Source: CALMEC01 sp963706315 (GTDB lineage: Bacteria; Actinomycetota; Thermoleophilia; Miltoncostaeales; Miltoncostaeaceae). From it: a stretch of 64,000 nt of DNA. The notes beneath the pieces were generated by a model. The model did no database searches. It worked only from the letters and a program-made list of their open reading frames with translations, and had not been told where the DNA came from. Positions 1 through 7,288 of this stretch are shown here, one piece after another (positions within the stretch are counted from its first letter, which is position 1; each line of letters begins with the position of its first letter). The position numbers and the translations under genes are program-made. The stretch lies in the NCBI GenBank assembly GCA_963706315.1, contig CAVPMA010000014.1:62001-126000 (forward strand). The letters are read 5' to 3'.

Positions 1-1
1 C

Positions 2-1312
2 GGGCTGATCCTCAGCGACTCTGGCTCGCCGGCGGCACGGCGGCTCCTGCGGGACCCCAAGAAGGCCGCGCCGGCGGGTGGCGTGCTCACCCAGCACCCA
101 CAGGTTGGCCTCTGGTCTGTCCGCGTTGAACCTGGTGGACAAGGCGATGGAGTGGAGCGCGTTGATCCGGTTTCTGGAGCGACCAAGTTGTTCGTCGGGG
201 ATACAGCCGTCGTGCGCGCGGTGTTTCAGACGCTCGAGGAGTACGACCATGACTACATCGGGGACAGCGTCGCAACGTCTGGTGGTGGTGTCCACGTAAC
301 CGACCGCTGGGCGGATGCAAAAACGCGCGAGTGGCAGCTTCGGTTCACCAAGGTCGGTACCAGCAAGGTCAGCATGGAGCTTTCCCAGGATGGGCCCATC
401 GACAGTTATGACGAGCAGTTCCAGGTCGTGGCCGACCTGCAGGACTTCACGCTTGCGTGTGTCGAAGCCCAATCCGCTTTGCGAGGGAAGTTCGACCACG
501 CGTCGCGCCGAATCAATACGGCGGCGAGCGCGTTCCGCAAGGCTTACGCGGAGCAACAGGCGGATCTTGATGACGTCGCAGCGCGTCAGAAGATGTTCGC
601 CGACCTCATCTTCGGAGCGCTCTTCGCGGCGGCCGGTGGCTTCGTTGGTGGTTGGGTCGGCGGCTGGCTCAAGAACGTAAATGAAAAGGCGTACAAGGAA
701 AAGGATTGGTTGATCGACAGCGCGAAGGACACGGTCAAGTTCGCTGTCCGATCGGGAGATAAGCTCCGCGGCGGCGCCAGTCCGTCCGTGCAGGGGGACT
801 CCACCGCCCCAGGTGTGACGGTCCCAGATCATCCCCGCGGCGAGTTCAAGGCGAGTGGCAAGGATCCGCTGGACTTCCTTACCGATCTCCAGGCCAAGAT
901 TGCGGGCGAAGGCGAGCAAGCGCAGGACGCGCTTACGAAGTTGATCGCGAGTGCACGGGAGGCGCGGTCTGCGCAGTCCAAGGCTGACTTCGGCGAGGAC
1001 CCTGTCGCCGTGGTCAACAAAGACCTGACACTTGACCAGATTGTGAGCGCACTCCCAGTTGACAAGAAGGTCTACCTCAAGGGACTTTGGAAGACCTGGC
1101 TGGAGACCTACGGATGGCGCACGTACGAAACCGGTGTCTTGATGGCGCTTCCGGCCGTGGAGAGAAAGATCGAGAAAGCTGCGAACGACATGGGCGAGAC
1201 TGCTCACCAATGGTTCGTGCAATGGGCGGATCCGGCCGGAGCCTGGAACGCGAAGAAGCAAAAAGAGCTGGACAAGCAACTTGAGAAAGAAGGTGGCCTG
1301 TACGGTCCTTGA
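2..1312 (+). CDS. Unrecognised protein with glycine-zipper segment, 5' end outside window
   Basis: The reading frame is open to the left edge of the window, so the N-terminus is missing; the first internal start is a GTG at 83. I do not recognise a family. Counted from that GTG, residues about 175-196 form a hydrophobic glycine zipper (motif AAAGGFVGGWVGGW), the kind of segment found in membrane-inserting or pore-forming proteins. It is preceded by a helical, charged stretch (about 125-172) and followed by a lysine-rich hydrophilic C-terminal half. An Ala/Arg-rich segment near the window edge (AARRLLRD) recalls the start of the effector-like gene at 7289. A secreted effector is possible but is inference. 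The IS at 1414 inserted downstream and does not cut the gene. Confidence 0.6.
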   Translation, partial: GLILSDSGSPAARRLLRDPKKAAPAGGVLTQHPQVGLWSVRVEPGGQGDGVERVDPVSGATKLFVGDTAVVRAVFQTLEEYDHDYIGDSVATSGGGVHVTDRWADAKTREWQLRFTKVGTSKVSMELSQDGPIDSYDEQFQVVADLQDFTLACVEAQSALRGKFDHASRRINTAASAFRKAYAEQQADLDDVAARQKMFADLIFGALFAAAGGFVGGWVGGWLKNVNEKAYKEKDWLIDSAKDTVKFAVRSGDKLRGGASPSVQGDSTAPGVTVPDHPRGEFKASGKDPLDFLTDLQAKIAGEGEQAQDALTKLIASAREARSAQSKADFGEDPVAVVNKDLTLDQIVSALPVDKKVYLKGLWKTWLETYGWRTYETGVLMALPAVERKIEKAANDMGETAHQWFVQWADPAGAWNAKKQKELDKQLEKEGGLYGP

Positions 1313-1413
1313 GAGTCTTCAGCGAGATGTTCGCCCCATTGAGAGGTCCGGCAAGGCATCCGAGGAGAGGCATGGTGGGGATGTTGGCCACCTTCGTGCC
1401 GCTTGGTGGGTTC

Positions 1414-1439
1414 TGTCCCGCTTCAGGAAAGTGGCAGGG
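1414..1439. repeat. IS left terminal inverted repeat
   Basis: This 26-bp repeat starts TGTCCCGCTTCAGGAAAG and matches the reverse complement of 2726-2752 except for single-base differences. It overlaps the stop codon of the transposase OrfB. Confidence 0.85.
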
Positions 1440-2370
1440 TTTCGGGCTCGTTTAGCGTGAGTGTCGCGCCCTCGGCCGGGGCCTGGAGGTAGCGGTCCAT
1501 CGGTCGTCGCATCTGGATCGCCTCGTGCGGTCGGATCCAGTTAGACGTCTGGCGGTAGGCCTCGACCTCGGCGGCCAGCGTCGGTCCGTCCGGGATATCG
1601 AGGCGGTAGAGGTGCTCGTACTTCAGCGAGCCGAACGCGCGCTCCCTGACGCCGTTCTGCTGCGGTGATTTCCGTCTGGTGCGAATGTGGATGAGCTCCG
1701 GCCGCGAGTCGATGAACCGGCAGAACCCGGTCGCTTTGAACGCGGGGCCGTTGTCGGAGACGACGGCGATCGGTCGCAGCTCTCCGGTGTCGGGGTCGGT
1801 GAGAAGCTCGATGAGCGACCGATCATGCAGGCGCTCAGCCTCCCCGATCGCCAGCTCGACGGCGGCGATCGCATCGTGATGGTTCTGGGTCATCGATACG
1901 TGCCAGCCGAGCTCCGCCTTGGCCCAGTAGTCGGCGCAGCCTGCGATGCGCCAGATGCCGCCCTGGGTGGTCTCGTACTCGGTGAAATCCAGTTGCCACA
2001 CCTGGTTCGGCCCCGATGGCGGCACGACGAACGCCGCCCTGCGGGCGGCTGCGAGGTCCCTCCGCTGGCGGGCGTAATCCGCCTCCAGCACACGCCCGTT
2101 GCGCTTGAGGGCCCGCAGCGCCGTGGAGTCCGACACCGCCGTCCCGTCGACGCGCGAGAGCTCAGCGACCTTGCGGTGCCCCCATGCCGGCCAGCGGTCA
2201 GCCACCTCGACCAGCTTCTCCTCGACGCGGTCTTGGGCGCGGGTCGGCCACGGGCCCTTCGCCGGCTTGCCGGCACGTTGGCGTTGCTGCCAGCGGCGGT
2301 ACGTGCGCTCCGGGATGCCGACCAGACCGGTGAACCTCGAAGTCGGCATCCCCGCATCTTGGCGGATCAT
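1423..2370 (-). CDS. IS3-family transposase OrfB (DDE integrase core)
   Basis: This is the catalytic transposase subunit. The N-terminal part has an HTH_21-like segment (WGHRKVAELSR). The rve core shows the catalytic triad: Asp in QLDFTEY, Asp in VVSDNGPAF, and Glu in the NGVRERAFGSLKYE block. About 315 residues is normal for IS3 OrfB. I chose the ATG at 2370 because it overlaps the OrfA stop (ATGA), which would couple translation. The frame is also open upstream in the -1 phase to 2565, so a programmed -1 frameshift making an OrfAB fusion is possible; I see no obvious A-rich slippery run. Confidence 0.9.
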   Translation of the reverse strand: MIRQDAGMPTSRFTGLVGIPERTYRRWQQRQRAGKPAKGPWPTRAQDRVEEKLVEVADRWPAWGHRKVAELSRVDGTAVSDSTALRALKRNGRVLEADYARQRRDLAAARRAAFVVPPSGPNQVWQLDFTEYETTQGGIWRIAGCADYWAKAELGWHVSMTQNHHDAIAAVELAIGEAERLHDRSLIELLTDPDTGELRPIAVVSDNGPAFKATGFCRFIDSRPELIHIRTRRKSPQQNGVRERAFGSLKYEHLYRLDIPDGPTLAAEVEAYRQTSNWIRPHEAIQMRRPMDRYLQAPAEGATLTLNEPETLPLS

Positions 2371-2690
2371 CTCGAGGTCCTCGAAGGGCCCAGGCGCCCC
2401 TCCGCCGACCGCTTCCACACCCTGAGCTGGACGTGCGCCTCGCCGAGGGCGGCCTTCAGCTCCTCGATCTCCGACAGCAACTCGCGTTCCCTGGGATCGC
2501 TGATGCCGCTTCGGCCGCCCTCGGCGAGGCCGTCCTTGCCCCCGGCGAGGAACTGCTGCTTCCAACGGCTCACCGACTGCTCCGACACCTTCCCGTGCCG
2601 AGCGGCCTGAGCGATCGTCATCTCACCCGAGATCACCGACAAGACAAGCCTGAGCTTCTCCTCAGTCGGTATCGCTGGCGGTCGTCCCAT
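2367..2690 (-). CDS. IS3-family transposase OrfA (HTH)
   Basis: A 107-residue DNA-binding subunit of the IS. Residues about 8-50 form a helix-turn-helix of the transposase_8/HTH_28 type (motif AARHGKVSEQSVSRWKQQF). A short leucine-zipper-like helix (ELLSEIEELKAAL) follows, which in IS3 OrfA proteins mediates multimerisation. Its TGA overlaps the proposed OrfB ATG by four bases. Confidence 0.88.
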   Translation of the reverse strand: MGRPPAIPTEEKLRLVLSVISGEMTIAQAARHGKVSEQSVSRWKQQFLAGGKDGLAEGGRSGISDPRERELLSEIEELKAALGEAHVQLRVWKRSAEGRLGPSRTSR

Positions 2691-2725
2691 CCGTTGCTCC
2701 CTTCAACAGGAGCCCGACTCTACGA

Positions 2726-2752
2726 CCCTGCCAACTTCCTTGAAGCGGGACA
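2726..2752. repeat. IS right terminal inverted repeat
   Basis: This 27-bp repeat reads, on the minus strand, TGTCCCGCTTCAAGGAAG at its outer end. It pairs with 1414-1439 and lies 36 bp upstream of the OrfA start. Confidence 0.85.
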
Positions 2753-3144
2753 TTTCCCTACAACGAACGAACCCACGGAGCGGGCCGCACGGTGGGCAAC
2801 ACTCCATCTTTCCTCTTCCTCGTCCCCGGCTTAGGAAACCCCCGATCCATGCTCCCGGCCTCGGGAGAGGAGACGGTGTGGGAGGGGGACCAATTCCGTT
2901 CCGGGCACTTCGACCGGCGGTCTCATCCGTACCTGCTCGGCCGGCCCGGTCAAGTTCCACGCCACCGACTGACGACTCGCCGGTGTCGCGCGAGCGATCG
3001 TCACGCGCGCGCGAGGAGTTCAGTCGGGCATGCTCCATGGGGCTCGCGAAGCGGGCCGGCGGTTGGGGCCGGCCGTCAGGGCAACCGGCCCCAAGGTCGA
3101 CGGCGCGATCCGATTCGGCCGTCAGGTGAATCGATTGGTCGGCG
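2753..3144. other. Gene-poor stretch between IS and acetate-permease-like gene
   Basis: I see no convincing gene in these 392 bases. Open frames on both strands have biased, low-complexity Arg/Pro/Gly-rich translations without recognisable domains. The region probably represents flanking DNA disturbed by the IS insertion. Confidence 0.4.
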
Positions 3145-3741
3145 TTACGAAGCGCGCGGCCGTATCACGGCCGGCCCAAGAGGTGGGAATGCGGGGCCGC
3201 CCAGTGAGAGGTTCATGACGGTCCAGGACAGCCACATGCCGAGACCGGCGAAGACGAAGGTGATGTAGCCGGCCACCTTGAGGAGGTCGCTGTCAACGGG
3301 TGTCATGAGGTACGCAGCGGCCACGAAGCAGAGCGCCACCACGACGAGGCCGAAGATCAACGTGTAGATGATCGGGAGCCGGAGGCTCGCGAGCGTCAGG
3401 AAGAGGAAGAACGAGGCGAAGGAGATCGCGAAGACCGCAACCGTCCGCTGGACGTCCTCGGGTGGGATGTCGAACCAGCCACGCAGCAGGGCGATGACCA
3501 GGAGCCCGTAGCTCAGCCAGAACCCGCCGAAGGTCCCTGCGAAGGCCGCGACGAACGACTGGCCGACCGCCGCCGCCCAGACCGTCGAGACCACCAGGAA
3601 CAAACCGGTGCACATGAAGATGATCGCGAGCGGCGCACCGAGGGCCGCACGCGAGACGTACTCCACGAGGTAGAACGCCAGCGCAATGGAGCCGATCGAA
3701 AAGACCGGCGCCGCAACCAGCTGTGGATCGCCTTGGGACAT
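3145..3741 (-). CDS. AceTr/GPR1-FUN34-YaaH (SatP-like) acetate/succinate permease
   Basis: A 198-residue polytopic membrane protein with six predicted helices. Typical family features are a glycine-rich helix followed by GFWLSYGLLV (the FWxSYG pattern) and a C-terminal LGGPAFPPLGP segment after the last helix. The family takes up acetate or succinate by proton symport. The N-terminal NPxPxGL signature is not evident, and the start of the protein is divergent (GDPQLVAAPVFSIGSIAL). The ATG at 3741 has a good AGGAG ribosome-binding site. The gene stands alone with an unassigned 600-bp upstream region. Confidence 0.7.
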   Translation of the reverse strand: MSQGDPQLVAAPVFSIGSIALAFYLVEYVSRAALGAPLAIIFMCTGLFLVVSTVWAAAVGQSFVAAFAGTFGGFWLSYGLLVIALLRGWFDIPPEDVQRTVAVFAISFASFFLFLTLASLRLPIIYTLIFGLVVVALCFVAAAYLMTPVDSDLLKVAGYITFVFAGLGMWLSWTVMNLSLGGPAFPPLGPAVIRPRAS

Positions 3742-4342
3742 TGCTTTCTCCTTTGGCGTCAGGGATTGGTTGCGTCGTCCCGTCGGGACGACGGACCAGC
3801 GCAGAGGGCGCGGTCCGCCCTGCGAGGACTCGGGCGGACCTCGTCGCGCCGGCTCACGAGCGAGGCTACATTCAGACCGGGAGGGCGTCGACCGGCGCTA
3901 TCGGATCGCAGCGGGCCGCTGGCCTCGCACGCGAGGCTGGGGTTTGGGCGCATGGGATCTCCGGTCCCTTCATATCCGGATGATGAAGGGACCGCACAAC
4001 GGGCGACTTTGGTGGTGCCGACTGATTGACATGGAGTCGGACGCAGCGGGCTGGTGCGTCATGGAGAGGGTGCGGCGTCCGCAGCGGCCGATCGGTACCT
4101 AGGCCGCCTTCACCCGCTGGCCGAGGGTGTGGCGGAGGGAGGTGCAGCCGGTCCCAGCGAATCGCTCGCAGGGTGACGTCGCCCCAGCTGGCAGTTTGCT
4201 CGACGTCGAGCCCGGCGGCGAGGTGATCGGCCGCGGAGCTTCGCGCCCTCGTCTCCCTTCCGCTCGCGGTCGTCGTCGTGCATCACGTACCTTCCGGGAC
4301 GTTCGGAAACGCGGCCCATGCGGCCTATCCCCATGCCGTGGA
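3742..4342. other. Long intergenic region with a palindrome
   Basis: A 601-bp interval upstream of the acetate-permease-like gene and downstream of the DUF1801 gene. Apart from the strong palindrome at 3962-3994 I find nothing that can be supported; open frames here have no recognisable similarity. Confidence 0.4.
3962..3994. promoter_or_regulatory. 33-bp near-perfect palindrome, candidate operator or hairpin
   Basis: The arms CGGTCCCTTCAT (3962-3973) and ATGAAGGGACCG (3983-3994) are perfectly complementary over 12 bp. The 9-nt centre is itself nearly palindromic (ATCCGGAT). There is no T-run on either side, so it is a weak intrinsic terminator candidate. It lies about 220 bp upstream of the acetate-permease-like gene, so an operator for a dimeric regulator is an alternative. 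Confidence 0.5.
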
Positions 4343-4741
4343 TTAGCTTTGGGCTGTGGACTTGTTCAGGGCCACGGCGGCGCGAACGAGAGTCTTCAAC
4401 GCCTCCTCGTCGATCTTCTCGCCCTCGCGGAAGTCGATGGCACGCCTTGTGTTCCCGTCAAGACTGGAGTTGAAGAGGCCCGAAGGATCCTTCAGAGCCG
4501 CCCCTTTGGCGAAGGTCATCTTCACGACGTTCTTGTAAGTCTCGCCTGTGCAGATCAATCCGTCGTGCGACCACACCGGAACCCCCCTCCACTTCCACTC
4601 CTCGACGACTTCGGGATCGGCTTCCTTGACCAAGGTACGGAGCCGGCTGAGCATCTTGCCCCGCCAGTCGCCGAGTTCCTTGATTCTCGCGTCTATCAGC
4701 TGAGAAGGAGACTGGCTCTTCTGCGACCCGCTCTTCTTCAT
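4343..4741 (-). CDS. DUF1801 (YdhG-like) protein
   Basis: A 132-residue cytoplasmic protein of the DUF1801 family. Residues about 13-126 carry the family pattern: an N-terminal helix with an IDARIKELGDWR segment, then EVVEEWKWRGVPVWSHDGLIC, VKMTFAKGAALKDPSGLFN, and a C-terminal RAIDFREGEKIDEEAL helix. Family members include the Bacillus iron chaperone-like YdhG, but function in most bacteria is unknown. The ATG at 4741 starts a lysine/serine-rich tail. The gene is monocistronic with no informative neighbours. Confidence 0.85.
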   Translation of the reverse strand: MKKSGSQKSQSPSQLIDARIKELGDWRGKMLSRLRTLVKEADPEVVEEWKWRGVPVWSHDGLICTGETYKNVVKMTFAKGAALKDPSGLFNSSLDGNTRRAIDFREGEKIDEEALKTLVRAAVALNKSTAQS

Positions 4742-5278
4742 GCCCGTTTCTCCTCCTTAGTCCCGAGGCTTTGATGAATGGGGATCACCGCTACCTCGTT
4801 TCATCGGTTTCGGCGATCTTGTCGAAGACCATCGAATCAAGGCTGAACCGCTGCAGCTCTTCCCCTCTTGCATCGAGCAGGATTTCGGCTCGGAGCCCAG
4901 CCCCGGTCGATCGTGAACGGGCTGACGATACCGCCGACGTGCGGCAGGTGACGGGCTCTCGCGGAACAGCTTGGGAACACGAGCCCCGGGACCAGAACGG
5001 CCCACCACGGTCGAGACTGGAGACGCCTGGAAACAAGCGGGTCTTCGGGTGATCCGTCGTGAAGCGGGTTCGCGTCGCGACCGACGCGATCTCGGCGGTC
5101 CCGCTGGTCATCGACTTCAACTACCTGCGCAAGCACGCGATCGGGCGCGGCTGTGGCTCGGGCTCCGGCTGGCTGACCGGGGCGGGCTCGACGTAGCGCG
5201 GACTCCACGGCTTCGGCTTGACGGACTCGAGCCCCTTCACTCGTCCGCTTCAGACCCGAGTTGCAAGAGTGCTCAGGC
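4742..5278. other. Gene-poor interval
   Basis: About 540 bases without a supportable gene. A short plus-strand frame from a GTG at about 5059 (reading VKRVRVATDAISAVPLVIDF) has gene-like codon use, but I cannot assign it. Local base composition is lower in GC than the flanks, as is common in regions of old rearrangement. Confidence 0.35.
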
Positions 5279-5360
5279 TTACGCCTGCACCAGAAGGACC
5301 TGGTTACCAGCAGGGTCCTCAAGATTCGACCACCTTACGCCTGAACCTGGACCGAAGGAT
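5279..5360 (-). pseudogene. C-terminal remnant of a glyoxalase/VOC-family protein
   Basis: On the minus strand this short stretch reads RWSNLEDPAGNQVLLVQA then a stop, the typical last beta-strand of VOC (glyoxalase/bleomycin-resistance) proteins with the DPxGN metal-site strand. Upstream the frame closes at once, so only the C-terminal tail survives. It lies in the AT-richer rearranged patch. Confidence 0.5.
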
Positions 5361-5456
5361 AACCTTCAACTTCGGTGTCATTATTGCAGATCAATTTGTA
5401 GCGCTCTGTTGGCTTCATTCATTCCTTTTCTTTAAGTTCAAGTAAGCACGAGTTTT

Positions 5457-5747
5457 GTGCAGAACCTTTCTTGGCATGTCGCTGACAGCCATAGTGAACA
5501 TCATAAGGTTGTTGCCGCCGACGCGATCGCCGACCGCGACAATGCGCGCACAGTCGTCGAGGCGCTCGCGGAGCTGCCCGACGAGCAGCGGCATGTCATC
5601 GCCCTGGCGTACGTGGAGGGCCCCACCCAGGAGCCCATGGCAACCCGCCTCGGCATCCCCCTCGGCACCTTCAAGGGACGCGCCCGCCTCGCGCTCGATC
5701 GCCTCCGGCCGTCCCTCGACGCCGACGACATCCTCGGATGGCGGTGA
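5457..5747 (+). pseudogene. Orphan sigma-70 region 4 (truncated ECF sigma factor)
   Basis: From about residue 21 the product is a sigma-70 region 4 helix-turn-helix: VVEALAELPDEQRHVIALAY, then the recognition helix with GIPLGTFKGRARLALDRLR, as in ECF sigma factors. Region 2, needed for core binding and the -10 element, is absent. The first 20 residues do not resemble a sigma factor, and the DNA just upstream is AT-rich. This is best read as the surviving 3' end of a sigma gene; a short DNA-binding protein is possible but less likely. TQEPMA stands where TQxEIA is usual. Confidence 0.6.
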
Positions 5748-5832
5748 GGTGGGCGACGAGCTTCGCGATCTCGCCGCAGAGAAGGGCCAGTGTTCGACGC
5801 ATGTGTCGCCAACCGTCGACGCGTAGGTTCTG

Positions 5833-6612
5833 ATGATGCTCATCACGGCGGGTGGACGCGAGGTCAGCGTTGAGAGTTTCTTCGTCGGCAGCGTCGGCGC
5901 GGCGAGGCCGGTGCTGGTGTTCCTCCATGAAGGCCTCGGTTCGGCGGCGATGTGGCGGGACTTCCCGCACCGACTGTGCGAGGCGGGAGGGTACCGAGGG
6001 CTGGTGTTCTCACGGCCCGGCTATGGCCGCTCAACACCTCGCTCAGCGCAGGAGCGATGGGGCGTCGACTACCTGCATGTGCAGGCGCGCGTGGTGTTGC
6101 CGGCGGTGCTGAAGACAGCGGGCGTGGAGCACGCGCCGTGGCTCGTGGGCCACAGCGACGGTGCGTCGATCGCGCTGATTCACGCTGCAACGTTCCCCGA
6201 TCAGACAGCGGGAGTGGTGGCACTCGGGCCGCACATCTTCGTGGAGGACTGCACTGTGACGGGGGTCGCACGGGCGCGTGAGGCGTACCTGACGACGGCT
6301 CTGCGCGAGCGGCTGACGCGGTACCACGACGACGTGGATTCGGCGTTCTGGGGCTGGAACGACGCATGGCTGGATCCCGCCTTCCGGGACTGGAGCATCG
6401 AAACGCTTCTCGGGTCGATCACCTGCCCCGTGCTGGCAGTGCAGGGCAATGGGGACGAGTACGGCACCATGGCCCAACTCGCGGGCATCGCCGCCGCCGT
6501 CCCGCGCGCCCAGTTGCTGAAGCTCGCCCATTGCGGCCATCACCCCCACCGCGATCGCGCCGAGACGGTTATCGCCGCCATCACCGCCTTCGTCACGGAG
6601 TCCAGGCACTGA
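5833..6612 (+). CDS. Alpha/beta hydrolase
   Basis: A 259-residue alpha/beta-hydrolase-fold protein. The oxyanion-hole loop is HEGLGSAAMW, the nucleophile elbow is GHSDGAS (Ser about 112), the acid is in GNGDEYG and the base in HCGHHPHRD. The HEGLGS motif and GHSDGA elbow match a subgroup often annotated as hydrolases of small esters or aromatic ring-cleavage products; the substrate is unknown. Two adjacent ATGs (5833, 5836) both fit. It stands alone, downstream of the sigma remnant. Confidence 0.85.
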   Translation: MMLITAGGREVSVESFFVGSVGAARPVLVFLHEGLGSAAMWRDFPHRLCEAGGYRGLVFSRPGYGRSTPRSAQERWGVDYLHVQARVVLPAVLKTAGVEHAPWLVGHSDGASIALIHAATFPDQTAGVVALGPHIFVEDCTVTGVARAREAYLTTALRERLTRYHDDVDSAFWGWNDAWLDPAFRDWSIETLLGSITCPVLAVQGNGDEYGTMAQLAGIAAAVPRAQLLKLAHCGHHPHRDRAETVIAAITAFVTESRH

Positions 6613-7288
6613 GGCGTGGGCGCGCGAAGTCACGGTCGCGAACGCTCTCCCGGCTGGAGCCTAGGCGGGGTTGTCGCGTTATGTCGTTCAAGGTAGCCGA
6701 GCCAACGTCGCCGTACCGCTTCCTATCAGTGGCGGCGGCAGAGGCGAAGGCGTCGAGTTTGGTGCGAGTGCGTTATGCGGCGACGAACCTAAGGTGGCTT
6801 GGTGCCATCGAGCCGATTTCAACAGCATCGAATGTCGCGTCTCGTGGAGTCGGTCGGGGGAGTCGATTGCCCGTACGATGTTCATCTATAGGTATCTGAA
6901 CCGAGTATCCGTGGGCTGGGTCAGAAGATAAACGAGAGCCCTGTCGCGCCACGTCCTTCCACAGCACGTCCACCTGAGTCCAGCACGCGCTGATCGACGA
7001 GATCAGCGCCGCCCGCTGGTCGATGGCCGCAACCGTGAGCGCGAGAGACGGTCGTCTTGCACCCCGAAGCCGGCGCCCCGGGCGGCGCCCGCAAGCAGGG
7101 CAGCGCCGCCGCCGCAATCATCCAGCATCGCCACCTTCGGTCAACTGCGAGGACGGTACGGCCCGCTTCGGGGGCTTTCCGTTCGGAACCTGTTTGGGTT
7201 TCGAAAGATCAGCCAGGAGCCTCGCGATGTACGAATGGGTAAACGTTCGGGCATGCGAAATGCCCGGGGACCGGCCTAGACTGGGCCG
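6613..7288. other. 676-bp interval without a supported gene
   Basis: I see no recognisable product on either strand. A minus-strand frame near 6900-7090 reads protein-like (AAIDQRAALISSISACW) but has no family I know. The right end contains the hairpin at 7248-7266 and presumably the promoter of the effector-like gene at 7289. Confidence 0.35.
7248..7266. promoter_or_regulatory. Hairpin just upstream of effector-like gene
   Basis: CGGGCAT (7248-7254) and ATGCCCG (7260-7266) form a perfect 7-bp stem with a 5-nt GCGAA loop, ending 22 nt before the ATG at 7289. It could be a leader hairpin or an operator. No T-run follows. Confidence 0.4.

Larger units (their letters stand above)
1414..2752 (-). 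mobile_element. IS3-family insertion sequence, complete
   Basis: A 1339-bp element bounded by imperfect terminal inverted repeats that begin TGTCCCGCTTCA at both ends. It holds two overlapping minus-strand genes: an HTH/leucine-zipper OrfA and a DDE integrase-type OrfB in the -1 frame, the classic IS3 layout. The ends and the DDE residues look intact, so it may be active. Flanks are TTC on the left and TTT on the right, so there is no clear target-site duplication. It sits between gene remnants in a non-conserved part of the window. Confidence 0.85.

Noticed and set aside
2390..2460. Programmed -1 frameshift site joining the two IS genes
   Set aside because: No A-rich slippery run was found in the overlap; the ATGA overlap gives a simpler way to translate OrfB. 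It is not excluded.
1687..2610. A 307-codon plus-strand frame across the IS
   Set aside because: It is antisense to the DDE transposase, which has all its motifs; no homology in the plus-strand reading.
5059..5196. Short plus-strand frame from a GTG with gene-like codon use
   Set aside because: About 45 residues, no recognisable domain, and located in a rearranged patch; too little to call.
6773..7117. Possible gene on the minus strand between the hydrolase and the effector-like gene
   Set aside because: A short stretch looks protein-like, but the rest is Arg/Pro-rich and no family or ribosome-binding site supports it.
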